Of a stretch of 19,034 bases of DNA, positions 5,928 through 14,343 are shown in pieces. The notes beneath the pieces are model-generated. The model did no database searches. It was given only the letters and a program-made list of their open reading frames with translations, and was not told the DNA's origin. Made by a program: the position numbers and the translations under genes. Where the stretch lies: NCBI GenBank assembly GCA_021800135.1, contig JAJYZH010000003.1, positions 1 to 19,034 on the forward strand. The letters are read 5' to 3'. Source of the stretch: Microcaldota archaeon (lineage in GTDB: Archaea > Micrarchaeota > Micrarchaeia > Micrarchaeales > Micrarchaeaceae). Each line of letters begins with the position of its first letter. The stretch's first letter is position 1.

Positions 5928-8387
5928 ATGGAGGATAAAGGCAGCAGGCTGATGCTTGAAGGGATGATATTCGATGTCGACTACCTGCCGATAGGCGAAC
6001 GCACATACATAAGGCTGGCCTTCAAGAGCCTGGATGGAAAAGCCTATGAGGTGCTGGATGCCGACTTCTTCCCATATTTCTGCCTTGTACCTAATCCAGG
6101 GATAACAGAGGCAAACATAAACGATGCATATGTAACGGACAACGGCAGGACAATCAGGGCAAAAAGCGTTGAGAGGGGCAAGATCAAACTTGCAGGGAAG
6201 GAGGTTGAGGTGTATAGGGTTTATGTTACAAATCCGCTTTTCGTACCTAGGCTGAGCGGTGCACTGCAAGGCAAGGGCACGGTATACGAAAATGACATAC
6301 CTTTCGCAAGAAGGTACATAATCGACAGGCAGATAGTGCCATTCGCGGATTACTTGCTGGAAGCAGAGACCGATGGAGACGGGCATATCATACTTGCAAG
6401 CATGAAGCTTTCCGGAAACGCAGACAGGGAGCGCGGCTGGACGAGGCTGAACTCGATGTGCTTCGACATAGAGACATACAACAAGGCAGGTGTGTCAAGG
6501 CCGGAGAAGGATCCGATACTGATGATAAGCTATTCCTACACAAAGGGAGGAGGCGAGAAAGGCAACGGCGTTATAACGTACAAGGACGTCGGGGCTGAAG
6601 CTGCAGAGGTAGCCCATGACGAGAAGGATATGCTGCTAAGGTTTGCCAAGAAATTGAATGACCTTGACATAGATGTGCTGTCGGGATACGCGTCAACGAA
6701 TTTCGACGTAAAGTATATACTTGACAGGGCAGCTGCGATAAAGCTGGATATAGATTTGGGCAGATTCAGGGGGGAGACAAGGCTTGAGAAGCATGGGATG
6801 ATTGATAGGGTGAAGCTCGCCGGCAGGGTGCACATTGACATGTTCAACGTAGTCAAGTTCATCTCCGTAGTAGGCGCCTCCGCCAACATACTTCGGCTGA
6901 GCAGCTTCAAGCTCAAGGACGTTTACGAAGCTATAAGCACTGAGCACAAGGTCATGGTCGACAAGCCGAACATATGGCAGATGTGGGATGACGGAGGGGA
7001 TAAGCTTAGGGAGCTCATCTACTACAACCTCAACGACTCCGAAGCCCTGAGGCTTGTGTATGACACCTTTACCCCGATCATATTCGAACTTTCTTCTGTC
7101 AGCGGGGATGTGGCAAGCGATGTTGCAGTCTCAACAACCAGCCAGATTGTGGAATTTATGCTGATGAGGTATGCATACGAGTTTGGGGAGCTCATCCCTA
7201 ACAAACCAGGCGAAGGACAGATTGCGAGCAGGGCAAGCAATCCGATAGAGGGCGCATTCGTCAAGACCCCGCAGCCCGGGATATACGATGACCTGGTCAT
7301 GTTCGACTTCAGGGGGTTGTATCCATCAATAATAATATCTCATAACATAGATGTGTCGGCGATATGCTCCGATTGCAAGGACTACTTCGAGTCCCCAACC
7401 GGAACGAGATTCAGGAAGGATGGGAAGTACATAGCCCCCACTATACTAAAGATGATGACTGAACAGAGGGCAGAAGTGAAGAAGCTCTACAAGAAGGACC
7501 CTGACAATATAGTCCTTGGATCAAGGTCACAGGCGCTGAAGATAGTCGCCAACGCGTTCTACGGATATCTTGGATATGCGAGGGCAAGATGGTATTCCAG
7601 GGAATGCGCAGCAAGCGTTACTGCATATGGCAGGCAGTACATAAAGGACTCGATAGACAAGGCGGAGAAAAACGGTTTCAGGGTGCTTTACGGGGATACC
7701 GATTCGATATTGCTGCTGCTGGGTGACAAGACAAGGGAGGATGCGCTCAGATTCATAAAGGAGCTCAACGCAGACCTTCCGAAAGGGATGGAGATGGAGC
7801 TCGAGGACTTTTACAGCAGGGGCCTGTTCGTAGGCAGGAAGGTCGAGAACGCGATTGTTGGAGCGAAGAAGAAGTATGCCCTGATCTCTGATTCCGGAAG
7901 GATAAAGATAAGGGGATTCGAGCTTGTGAGAAGGGACTGGTCAAGAATCGCACAGGAAACGCAAAGGCGTGTGCTTGAAGTGATACTTAAGGAGGGAAGC
8001 GCGGAGAAAGCGGCAGGCATAGTAAAGGAAGTAGTAAGGAACCTGAAGGAAGGAAAAATACCGCTCGACGAACTCGTGATAAGGACGCAACTCAGGAAGG
8101 GTATATACAGCTACGACCAGAAGTCTCCGGAGATAGCGGCGGCGAGAAAGGCCGTGGAAAGCGGGGCAAGGAAGAGGGAGGAGCTGGAGCATTCTGTAAT
8201 AGGGTATGTAGTGACGAGCAGCGGCAATAGCATATCAGACAAGGCGCAGCTTTACGGGATAGCGAAGGACTATGATCCTGATTACTACATAAACCACCAG
8301 ATCCTGCCTGCTACGATGCGCATACTTAAGGAGCTCAATTTCGACGAGAGCGAGCTCAAGAATGAAGGCAAACAGAAAAAGCTATGA
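5928..8387 (+). CDS. polB: DNA polymerase, family B (replicative, archaeal PolB3-like)
   Basis: An 819-residue family B DNA polymerase with 3'-5' exonuclease, copying chromosomal DNA at the fork. The exonuclease motifs are intact: Exo I CFDIETYN (Asp180, Glu182), Exo II STNFDVKY (Asp260), Exo III YYNLNDSEA (about 365-373, Asp370). The polymerase motifs are intact too: A DFRGLYPSIIIS (Asp460), B KIVANAFYGYLGYARARW (from Lys538), C YGDTDSI (Asp590, Asp592), then KKYAL of the thumb. The PIEGAFV link (about 439-445) replaces the usual YxGG/A. No intein is present, although this gene is a frequent intein host. Length and motif B/C wording resemble euryarchaeal PolB3 enzymes. ATG 5928 has only a weak GGTCTAGGAT upstream; ATG 5952 is an alternative. 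The IS element ends 73 nt before the start, so the native promoter may have been displaced. Confidence 0.96.
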   Translation: MEDKGSRLMLEGMIFDVDYLPIGERTYIRLAFKSLDGKAYEVLDADFFPYFCLVPNPGITEANINDAYVTDNGRTIRAKSVERGKIKLAGKEVEVYRVYVTNPLFVPRLSGALQGKGTVYENDIPFARRYIIDRQIVPFADYLLEAETDGDGHIILASMKLSGNADRERGWTRLNSMCFDIETYNKAGVSRPEKDPILMISYSYTKGGGEKGNGVITYKDVGAEAAEVAHDEKDMLLRFAKKLNDLDIDVLSGYASTNFDVKYILDRAAAIKLDIDLGRFRGETRLEKHGMIDRVKLAGRVHIDMFNVVKFISVVGASANILRLSSFKLKDVYEAISTEHKVMVDKPNIWQMWDDGGDKLRELIYYNLNDSEALRLVYDTFTPIIFELSSVSGDVASDVAVSTTSQIVEFMLMRYAYEFGELIPNKPGEGQIASRASNPIEGAFVKTPQPGIYDDLVMFDFRGLYPSIIISHNIDVSAICSDCKDYFESPTGTRFRKDGKYIAPTILKMMTEQRAEVKKLYKKDPDNIVLGSRSQALKIVANAFYGYLGYARARWYSRECAASVTAYGRQYIKDSIDKAEKNGFRVLYGDTDSILLLLGDKTREDALRFIKELNADLPKGMEMELEDFYSRGLFVGRKVENAIVGAKKKYALISDSGRIKIRGFELVRRDWSRIAQETQRRVLEVILKEGSAEKAAGIVKEVVRNLKEGKIPLDELVIRTQLRKGIYSYDQKSPEIAAARKAVESGARKREELEHSVIGYVVTSSGNSISDKAQLYGIAKDYDPDYYINHQILPATMRILKELNFDESELKNEGKQKKL

Positions 8388-8397
8388 GGCGAATATA

Positions 8398-9315
8398 ATG
8401 GAAGGGGAGAACAAAATAAGCGATGAAGATAAGATAAAGGCTGCCGAGGAAGTCGGAAACGTTTCCCACAGGATGCTTGAACTGGCAAAAACGATGGTCA
8501 AGCCAGGAGCAAGGCTTCTTGATGTAGCGAATGCGATAGAAGATTTTGCGAAGGGGCAGGGCTTTGGAATCGCGTTCCCTGTAAACCTGTCCATAAACGA
8601 ATACGCGGCTCATTATACTCCGTCTGCAGATGACAAGAAGGTTTTTGGGGAGAAGGATATAGTCAAGGTCGACTTGGGAGCGGAGAAGAACGGGATACTG
8701 GGAGACTGCGCCATAACGATAGACCTTTCAGGAGAGAACGGCAAGCTCGTGGAGGCATCTGAAGAGGCGCTTCAGAACGCCATAAGTATGATAAAGGCGG
8801 GAGTCAGACTTGGAGACATAGGGAAGGTTGTAGATGATGTTATAAGGAGCAAGGGCTATGTACCAATAAAGAATCTGGGAGGCCATGGGGTAAGGCTGAA
8901 CGACCTGCATTCCGAGCCGTTCATACCTAACTATGACAATGGGGACGATGAGGTTTTGGAGGAAGGCGATATAGTGGCGCTGGAACCGTTCGCAACGAAC
9001 GGCAAAGGATACGTAGTGAACAGCGATGTATATGAGATATACGGACATGCGGGGGATGCGGCTACGAGAAATACGGACGCAAGAAAGATGTTCAAGGAGA
9101 TAGTTGAGAAATATAGCAGCAACCCGTTCGCGGTGAGGTGGATGTCGAAGCTCTTCCCCTCTGGTTTCTCGCTTTACAGCGCCGTGCGCGAACTACTTAG
9201 GATCGGGGCCGTAGAGGTGTATCCGGCACTGGTAGAATCCGGGAAGGGAATCGTCTCGCAGATGGAACATGAAGTGATTGTAGAGAAGGACGGCTGCAGG
9301 GTGCTGACAAAGTAG
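8398..9315 (+). CDS. map: Methionine aminopeptidase, type 2
   Basis: Removes the initiator methionine from new proteins in the cytoplasm. The 305-residue product has the pita-bread fold residues: substrate-site His72 in NEYAAHYTP, metal ligands Asp92 (VKVDLGAE), Asp103 (LGDCAITI), His163 (GGHGVRL), Glu196 (ALEPFAT) and Glu290 (MEHEVIV). The insertion of about 60 residues between the His and the final Glu (containing FAVRWMSKLFPSGFSLYSAVRELLRIGAVEVYP) marks the type 2 class found in archaea and eukaryotes. ATG 8398 follows the polB stop by 10 nt with GAGG at 8386-8389, so the two genes are probably cotranscribed. ATG 8362, inside polB, is in frame and would add 12 residues lacking family similarity. 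Confidence 0.95.
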   Translation: MEGENKISDEDKIKAAEEVGNVSHRMLELAKTMVKPGARLLDVANAIEDFAKGQGFGIAFPVNLSINEYAAHYTPSADDKKVFGEKDIVKVDLGAEKNGILGDCAITIDLSGENGKLVEASEEALQNAISMIKAGVRLGDIGKVVDDVIRSKGYVPIKNLGGHGVRLNDLHSEPFIPNYDNGDDEVLEEGDIVALEPFATNGKGYVVNSDVYEIYGHAGDAATRNTDARKMFKEIVEKYSSNPFAVRWMSKLFPSGFSLYSAVRELLRIGAVEVYPALVESGKGIVSQMEHEVIVEKDGCRVLTK

Positions 9316-9557
9316 CGATTTCGAGGCGCGAAGCGGAAACAGTAAAAGTATTTAGTATTCTTGCATTATATGTATTGATGGGATGCGGGAATATGTGATG
9401 AACTGTAATGAGGTAGAGAAGAATTGCAAGAGTAAAGTAGTGAAAACAAACAAACAAACAAACACATACACACACAATAAACGCAGCGCGAAAATGCATA
9501 GCTCCTTCTACTGATAACGAAATAAAACAGAAGGGTACAAAATTTTTCTACTTTTCT
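9316..9557 (+). other. Spacer between map and the LamG protein: TATA-like box, AAAC repeat
   Basis: This 242-nt stretch has AAGTATTTAGTA (about 9347-9358), a TATA-like box, followed by a possible 43-codon frame from ATG 9383 to TGA 9514. That frame (MREYVMNCNEVEKNCKSKVV, then a Thr/Asn/Lys-rich tail) has no recognised similarity and is probably chance. Inside it lies a run of five AAAC units (9444-9463) and then an ACAC-rich tract. No strong hairpin or terminator was found. AAAATTTTT at 9539-9547 precedes the next gene. Confidence 0.45.
9444..9463. repeat. Tetranucleotide repeat (AAAC)x5
   Basis: Five perfect AAAC units occur in a row, followed by an imperfect CA-rich tract to about 9477. 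It lies 94 nt upstream of the start of a pilin-signal surface protein. Such short tandem repeats are prone to slippage. Nothing else like it was seen in the window. Confidence 0.85.
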
Positions 9558-10478
9558 TTGAGGTATAAAGTTTCTGGGATAGAAAATTACCACAGAGCGC
9601 AAAGCGCTATGGAATACCTGATGACCTACGGGTGGGCAATCCTGATTATCGCAGTTGTCTTGGGCGCGCTGTTCAGCCTGGGTGTATTCAACCCCTACAC
9701 ATTCGCAGCAAAGGCGCCGCCCGGCGCATGCCAGGTCTTCAGGCCGAACGGTCCAGGCACGACCTCTTTCATAAACATAGAGGGTGTGTGCAACGGAGAG
9801 CTACCACAATATGTGGCGCAGTTCAATGGAAATGGTGCAAACTCTGCATATTCTAGTAACACATTCATAACTGCAAATGCACCCAGTATTGCTGGGACCA
9901 ATTCTATTTTTACAGTTACCGCATGGATAATGCCATTTACTACAGTATCCCCAGATATGCCTTTCTTCGGATTCCAGAGCTACCAGGCATTTGAGCTATT
10001 CCGCTGTGGTATAGGGACAGCAAGCTGTGAACTTGGACTACACCGTTGCACATCTGCAGATACTTGGGAGAGTAGCCTGCCAGTTATAAAACTAGACACA
10101 TGGCATTTTGTGGCAGTATCAGTAAATCCACCAAACTACTCTTTTCAGCTTGATGGAAATAGTACGACAGTAAGTAATGGCTATACATATACAAATACTC
10201 GTAATATAGTTATAGGGACACAGTTTGCACAATGTGATGGTGCTGTCTTTATGGGTTATCTGGCAAATGTTCAACTTTATAATACCTCACTATCAAACCT
10301 AGAAATCAATACCCTCTACCAAGAAGGCATAGGCGGTGCACCTATAAATCTGCAAAATCTTGTCGGCTGGTGGCCGCTGAACGGAAATGCTAATGACTAC
10401 AGTGGAAATGGAAATAACGGAATGTCGAACAATGTAACATACACCAGCGACTGGTACAGCGGCTACACGCCGACGTAA
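9558..10478 (+). CDS. Surface protein: class III (pilin-type) signal peptide plus LamG/ConA-like domain
   Basis: A 306-residue exported protein. The N-terminus RAQSAMEYLMTYGWAILII, then AVVLGALFSLGVF, is an archaeal type III signal: a basic leader cut by a prepilin peptidase before Gln15, with Glu at +5 and a hydrophobic pilin helix. After about residue 55 comes a LamG/concanavalin-like jelly-roll (FNGNGANSAYSSNTFITA, FTVTAWIMPF, WHFVAVSVN, FMGYLANVQLYNTSLS), a fold that often binds glycans. The C-terminus repeats the opening motif of such domains (VGWWPLNGNANDYSGNGNNG) and then stops after about 20 residues. Six cysteines (e.g. CGIGTASC) and several NxS/T sites suit an extracellular location. 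TTG 9558 is used because no ATG or GTG lies before the signal; the true start is uncertain. It ends 21 nt from the convergent nrdJ. Confidence 0.85.
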   Translation: MRYKVSGIENYHRAQSAMEYLMTYGWAILIIAVVLGALFSLGVFNPYTFAAKAPPGACQVFRPNGPGTTSFINIEGVCNGELPQYVAQFNGNGANSAYSSNTFITANAPSIAGTNSIFTVTAWIMPFTTVSPDMPFFGFQSYQAFELFRCGIGTASCELGLHRCTSADTWESSLPVIKLDTWHFVAVSVNPPNYSFQLDGNSTTVSNGYTYTNTRNIVIGTQFAQCDGAVFMGYLANVQLYNTSLSNLEINTLYQEGIGGAPINLQNLVGWWPLNGNANDYSGNGNNGMSNNVTYTSDWYSGYTPT

Positions 10479-10499
10479 TAAACTTCTGCGACTCCTGTT

Positions 10500-13400
10500 T
10501 CAGTCACCGCAGACGCTGTATCCGCACTTGGGGCATGTGAAGCATCCGCCCCCGGATATCATTATGGTACCACAATCGGGGCACTTCACTTCCTTTTCGG
10601 GTATTATTATATAGCTGCCGGCACCTGCCTTTATCTCCCCTATCGTCATTACTTCTTTTTCTTTCTTTTCTATATGCTTCTGCTTCATGCTCTCCAGGTT
10701 GCTTACTGCCTGCTGCCTGGATACAGGCTGCAGTACCTGTACGCTCTTGCTCTGGTCCCTGTAGATAGTTATGCCCTTGCAGCCAAGGTTGTAGGCCATT
10801 AGGTATGCACCTTCTACATCCTGCGGCGTGGCCGTGCTCGGCAGGTTTATCGTCTTCGAAACCGCATTGTCGACATACTTCTGGAAAGCCGCCTGCATCT
10901 TAACATGCCATTCCGGAGAGACGTCGAATGCCGTTACAAAAAGCCGCCTTACGCTATCCGGAATCTCCTCTACTTCCTGTATAGAGGTCATTCCGGCAAG
11001 CTTGCTCATGAGCTCGTCGGAATAGAAATTCTGTTCGAGCGCGAACCTTTCAAATTCGTTGTTTATCTCTATCAGGTTCGATCCTAGGCTTTCCTGCACG
11101 TTGCGCATGTAGACTACAGAGAATATTGGTTCTATTCCTTGCGATGTTCCCCCGGAGATTATGCTGATAGTACCTGTTGGCGCGATTGTGGTGACGGTCG
11201 AGTTCCTGAGCGGTTTATATCCGAGCTTGTACCATATGCTGTTCTTGAATTCAGGGAATTCCCCTTTTTCTGCGGCAAGCGCCTGACTTGCTTCCCTTCC
11301 GTTCTTTGCGATGAACGACATGATTTCCTCTGCAAGAAGCAGCGCTTCGTTGCTGTCATATCTTATATTTAGTTTTATGAGCATGTCAGCCCAGCCCATT
11401 ATTCCGAGACCTATTCGCCTTATTGCCTTTGATACTTCTTCTATCTGCTTCAGTGGATAGTGATTGGCGTCTATTACGTTGTCCAGAAATCTTACCCCAA
11501 GATATACAATGCGCTTCAGCTCGTCCCAGTCGACGTCAAAGTGGTGGTCTATTCTCTTGACCATATTGGCAAGATTTATCGAACCTAGGTTGCACGAATC
11601 GAATGGATACAGCGGCTGTTCTCCGCAATTGTGAACTACAATACCATTCGCCACAAATGAGTGTGTAATAGGTTCAGTCAGATCATAAACTTTTTCTCTT
11701 TCCAGTTCCACAACAGATTCTACCGTTACCAAAAAGTTCTCCTTGTAAGGTCCGTGTGTATAACTGCTAATTGCTTCTGCAACCTTGCTATTCTTACGCT
11801 CGGATAGAAAACTTATACTCTTGGCAAATTTGAGGATATTCTCTCCTTCTATAGAGAGTTCGTGCAGTGCTTTTACATTGTATTCCTTTGGAGCCCTGTC
11901 TGGTCCAGGCAGTAATTTAGTACCCGCTTTTTTCCTGTTCCTGTAAATCTTACTGAAAATTCCAAAGTTAAGGAGAAGCAACTGAACCCCTTCTAGCAAT
12001 TGTTCACTTATTGAAGTAAGGCGGATTGCGCGCCTCGATTTTTCTAGTACGGAGACTGTTCCATCGGCTTCGAACAGTGCCTGGATGAAACCTTTCTGCA
12101 GCTCTTCAGATCCGCCGAATATCTTGTCAGAGACCAGAAGCTTTTCTCCGCCATAACCCCATGCTACTGCAAATTCTTTTAGCCGCGCTGAAGCTATAGT
12201 ATTAAGTCTACGTTTTTCAATCGTAACAACCCCAACCGCGTTTTTTCTGTTACTCGATTCTGACGGTCTGATTACGTCATTTACATAGCCATCAAACTCC
12301 TCAGAAAGGAGCATGTCCTCACCATAGAAGGAGAGTACAGCCCTGTCATTGCCAGGTCCATGATTTATGTGTCCGTCTCCGACAAGCCATCCCAGAATCC
12401 TGCCCTCTTCTAGAGAACCTTTTTTTCCGAATGCGCCCCCGTTACTTGCGATTCTTATTCTTTCCCCAGATTCCAGCGATGCTGCTTCTATCCAACCATG
12501 CTTGTCGCTGTAAACCTTGTGGTCTTTTGTGAGTTTTATTGAAAAGCCTTCCTTGGTCTTCAGCATCACTACGGGTTTTATTCCAGTCATCACCATTGGA
12601 GAGGACAGTTTTAATGTTCCTGATTCAAATCTGCTGTCAACTATTATGGTGTTTGGTGTGCCCAAGGCCGCAAGCTCGTCTGCCCTATACAAACCTTCTG
12701 CGGTGCTCACGAGTGTATCGCCTGTCACGCACGGGTTGGTAGATTCTATTGGACCGTATGAAGGCACGGGATTAGAGAATGTGGAATTCATCCTGTCCAA
12801 GAATACCAGACCCGGATCGCCCGTCTTCCACGCCATCGTAACAATCAAGTTCCATACTGCCCTTGCGTTCAAATACCTGACCGGCTTGCCGTTCCTAGGA
12901 TTTATGAGCGGGTAATCGGTGTTGTCTCGCACTGCCTTCATGAACGTATCTGTTACCCCCACAGAAATGTTGAAGTTCTTCATTACACCTTCTCTCTCCT
13001 TTAGCACTATAAAGTCGAGTATGTCTGGGTGGTCCACGCGCAGTATTCCCATGTTTGCTCCGCGCCTCTTACCCCCTTGCTTTATCTGTTCAGTCGCCGC
13101 ATCAAAGACTTTCATGAATGATATAGGACCAGAGGCAACTCCCCCGGTGCTTTTTACCATGTCATTGGCAGGCCTTAACCTTGAGAATGCAAATCCCGTG
13201 CCGCCGCCAGACTGGTGTATGAGCGCAGCGTATTTAACCGAATCGAATATCTCGGTTAGGGAATCCCCTACTGGAAGCACGAAACATGCGCTAAGCTGTC
13301 CCAGAGGCGTGCCGGCATTCATAAGCGTTGGAGAATTCGGCATAAACTTGAATGAGGTCATAGCGTCATAGAACTGCTTCTCTATCTCCTTTATCTCATC

Positions 13401-13880
13401 GTCCTTCTTGCCGTATTGCCTCTCCGTCTCGGCAAGCGCGTGCGAGACCCTTGTGAAGAGTTGCTTGGGCGTTTCGACTATCTTGCCGTTAGCGTCCCTG
13501 ACTAGGTATCTCGCCGCCAACACTGTTATGGAATTTATTGGCAATTTAAGATCGTCTTCAGCTATGCCGAGGCTTGATTTGGCCCGTCTCAGGTCTGCAC
13601 GCTTGCTCCTGAACAGGATGTAGGACTTGGCCACAGCCTTATCTTTCTCCATCAGGATGCCCTCGACTATGTCCTGAATCTCCTCGACGCTTATCTCCTC
13701 TTTTTTTGTATCGTCTATCTTCTTTTCAACAATTGCACCGAGTTCGTTTGCCGAAGCCAGATTTTCTGCATCGTCCCTGTTCGGATAGACATCTGAGAAA
13801 GCCCCGAAAAGCGCATGCGTTATCTTTTCCTTCTCGAATTCCCTCTTCTCCCCATTCCTTTTTATAACAAAATTTGCCAT
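10500..13880 (-). CDS. nrdJ: Ribonucleotide reductase, class II (adenosylcobalamin-dependent), with intein
   Basis: Reduces ribonucleotides to deoxyribonucleotides using B12 to make a thiyl radical, so it works aerobically or anaerobically and needs no NrdB subunit. Domains in order: ATP-cone (MANFVIKRNGEKREFEKEKI, about 1-95), the ten-stranded barrel with MNAGTPLGQLSACFVLPVGDS (first redox Cys), HQSGGGTGFAFSRLRP, then NPC/GEQPL with the thiyl Cys and SCNLGSINL with the partner Cys, PTGTISIISGGTSQGIEP, and a C-terminal Cys-rich tail CPDCG...CPKCGYSVCGD typical of NrdJ. A 368-residue intein is inserted. The frame is open upstream to 14003, but ATG 13880 is preferred: GGTGA lies 2 nt before it, the ATP-cone starts there, and the TATA box sits at 13926-13939. 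Host protein without intein is about 758 residues. Confidence 0.95.
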   Translation of the reverse strand: MANFVIKRNGEKREFEKEKITHALFGAFSDVYPNRDDAENLASANELGAIVEKKIDDTKKEEISVEEIQDIVEGILMEKDKAVAKSYILFRSKRADLRRAKSSLGIAEDDLKLPINSITVLAARYLVRDANGKIVETPKQLFTRVSHALAETERQYGKKDDEIKEIEKQFYDAMTSFKFMPNSPTLMNAGTPLGQLSACFVLPVGDSLTEIFDSVKYAALIHQSGGGTGFAFSRLRPANDMVKSTGGVASGPISFMKVFDAATEQIKQGGKRRGANMGILRVDHPDILDFIVLKEREGVMKNFNISVGVTDTFMKAVRDNTDYPLINPRNGKPVRYLNARAVWNLIVTMAWKTGDPGLVFLDRMNSTFSNPVPSYGPIESTNPCVTGDTLVSTAEGLYRADELAALGTPNTIIVDSRFESGTLKLSSPMVMTGIKPVVMLKTKEGFSIKLTKDHKVYSDKHGWIEAASLESGERIRIASNGGAFGKKGSLEEGRILGWLVGDGHINHGPGNDRAVLSFYGEDMLLSEEFDGYVNDVIRPSESSNRKNAVGVVTIEKRRLNTIASARLKEFAVAWGYGGEKLLVSDKIFGGSEELQKGFIQALFEADGTVSVLEKSRRAIRLTSISEQLLEGVQLLLLNFGIFSKIYRNRKKAGTKLLPGPDRAPKEYNVKALHELSIEGENILKFAKSISFLSERKNSKVAEAISSYTHGPYKENFLVTVESVVELEREKVYDLTEPITHSFVANGIVVHNCGEQPLYPFDSCNLGSINLANMVKRIDHHFDVDWDELKRIVYLGVRFLDNVIDANHYPLKQIEEVSKAIRRIGLGIMGWADMLIKLNIRYDSNEALLLAEEIMSFIAKNGREASQALAAEKGEFPEFKNSIWYKLGYKPLRNSTVTTIAPTGTISIISGGTSQGIEPIFSVVYMRNVQESLGSNLIEINNEFERFALEQNFYSDELMSKLAGMTSIQEVEEIPDSVRRLFVTAFDVSPEWHVKMQAAFQKYVDNAVSKTINLPSTATPQDVEGAYLMAYNLGCKGITIYRDQSKSVQVLQPVSRQQAVSNLESMKQKHIEKKEKEVMTIGEIKAGAGSYIIIPEKEVKCPDCGTIMISGGGCFTCPKCGYSVCGD
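11628..12731 (-). mobile_element. Intein with LAGLIDADG homing endonuclease, in nrdJ
   Basis: The 368-residue insert starts with Cys (CVTGDTLVSTAEGLYRADEL) after the host residues STNP and ends VVHN before host CGEQPL. Splicing residues are all present: Cys1, block B TKDHKVYS with Thr and His, the terminal His-Asn, and Cys at +1. Two LAGLIDADG-type motifs are visible, GRILGWLVGDGHI and KGFIQALFEADGTVSV, each with an acidic residue at the end, so the homing endonuclease may be active. Insertion falls directly before the cysteine that carries the thiyl radical, so unspliced protein would be inactive. The +1 nucleophile of splicing is that same catalytic cysteine. Boundaries are set by the canonical Cys1 and His-Asn/Cys junctions. 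Confidence 0.95.
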
Positions 13881-13884
13881 GGTC

Positions 13885-13940
13885 ACCAACCCCCACTGCG
13901 GTCGTCTCGTAATACTTTCAATAAAAAGGTTTTTTAAATC
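13885..13940 (-). promoter_or_regulatory. Promoter of nrdJ
   Basis: On the minus strand GATTTAAAAAACC (13928-13940) is a strong archaeal TATA box about 50 nt before ATG 13880. The predicted start of transcription, near 13908, gives a leader of about 28 nt ending in GGTGACC before ATG. The upstream in-frame start at 14003 lies before this promoter and is therefore unlikely. Confidence 0.6.
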
Positions 13941-14230
13941 GTGCTGGGCGGCTGTTAGATTGTAGTATAATTTTGTAAGTTGTATTGCGATAAAGTCCTG
14001 CACGAGCCCTGAATAAATTGCTTGCTATGCGCATCGTCTGCGGGAAATCCGAGAAATGGCGCAGAAAACCCTGAATGTTATTATGGTACAAGCCGATTCA
14101 TCAGCCTTGGAAACGATATGGCCCCTCATATGCTCGAAGTTTAAGATCCGCTTTACCAGGCACTACACACCGAATTTGAACCAGACATAGAAGTTAGAAC
14201 CTTTCTAATTTGGACGTCTGATACTATTCT
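13941..14230. other. Non-coding stretch between nrdJ and the secretion-like operon
   Basis: About 290 nt between the two divergent promoters. The only small frame of note is plus-strand ATG 14056 to TAG 14190 (44 residues, starts MAQKTLNVIMVQADSSALET). It has no clear promoter or Shine-Dalgarno and no recognised similarity, so I do not call it a gene. No tRNA, hairpin or repeat was seen. Confidence 0.4.
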
Positions 14231-14235
14231 ATACA

Positions 14236-14263
14236 TAAGTATTTAAATATTTACTTGAGTAAA
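14236..14263 (+). promoter_or_regulatory. Promoter and palindromic operator candidate of the type IV secretion-like operon
   Basis: AAGTATTTAAATATT (14237-14251) is an excellent archaeal TATA box. It runs directly into the perfect palindrome TTTACT-TG-AGTAAA at 14250-14263. The predicted start of transcription is about 14270, so the palindrome lies between TATA box and start, where a repressor would block polymerase. It is the only promoter-like site seen before the six packed genes that follow. Confidence 0.6.
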
Positions 14264-14343
14264 CATATATGGAGTAGTATAGTGATATTATGCGACTGCA
14301 TTCAACTATCGCGGCTTTAATCAGTGGTAGAGGGAGGTTGGTT

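Noticed and set aside
9444..9477. AAAC/ACAC tract as CRISPR or origin repeat
   Set aside because: Units are four bases without spacers, and no AT-rich unwinding element or Orc/Cdc6 gene is next to it.
12919..13371. Plus-strand frame of 150 codons inside nrdJ
   Set aside because: It is the shadow of the catalytic domain of the reductase on the other strand.
13881..14003. N-terminal extension of nrdJ by 41 residues
   Set aside because: It includes the promoter TATA box and has no similarity to the ATP-cone; ATG 13880 has a GGTGA site.
14041..14230. Possible tRNA or small RNA gene in the spacer
   Set aside because: No cloverleaf, TTCAA arm or acceptor pairing could be built, and it is not notably GC-rich.
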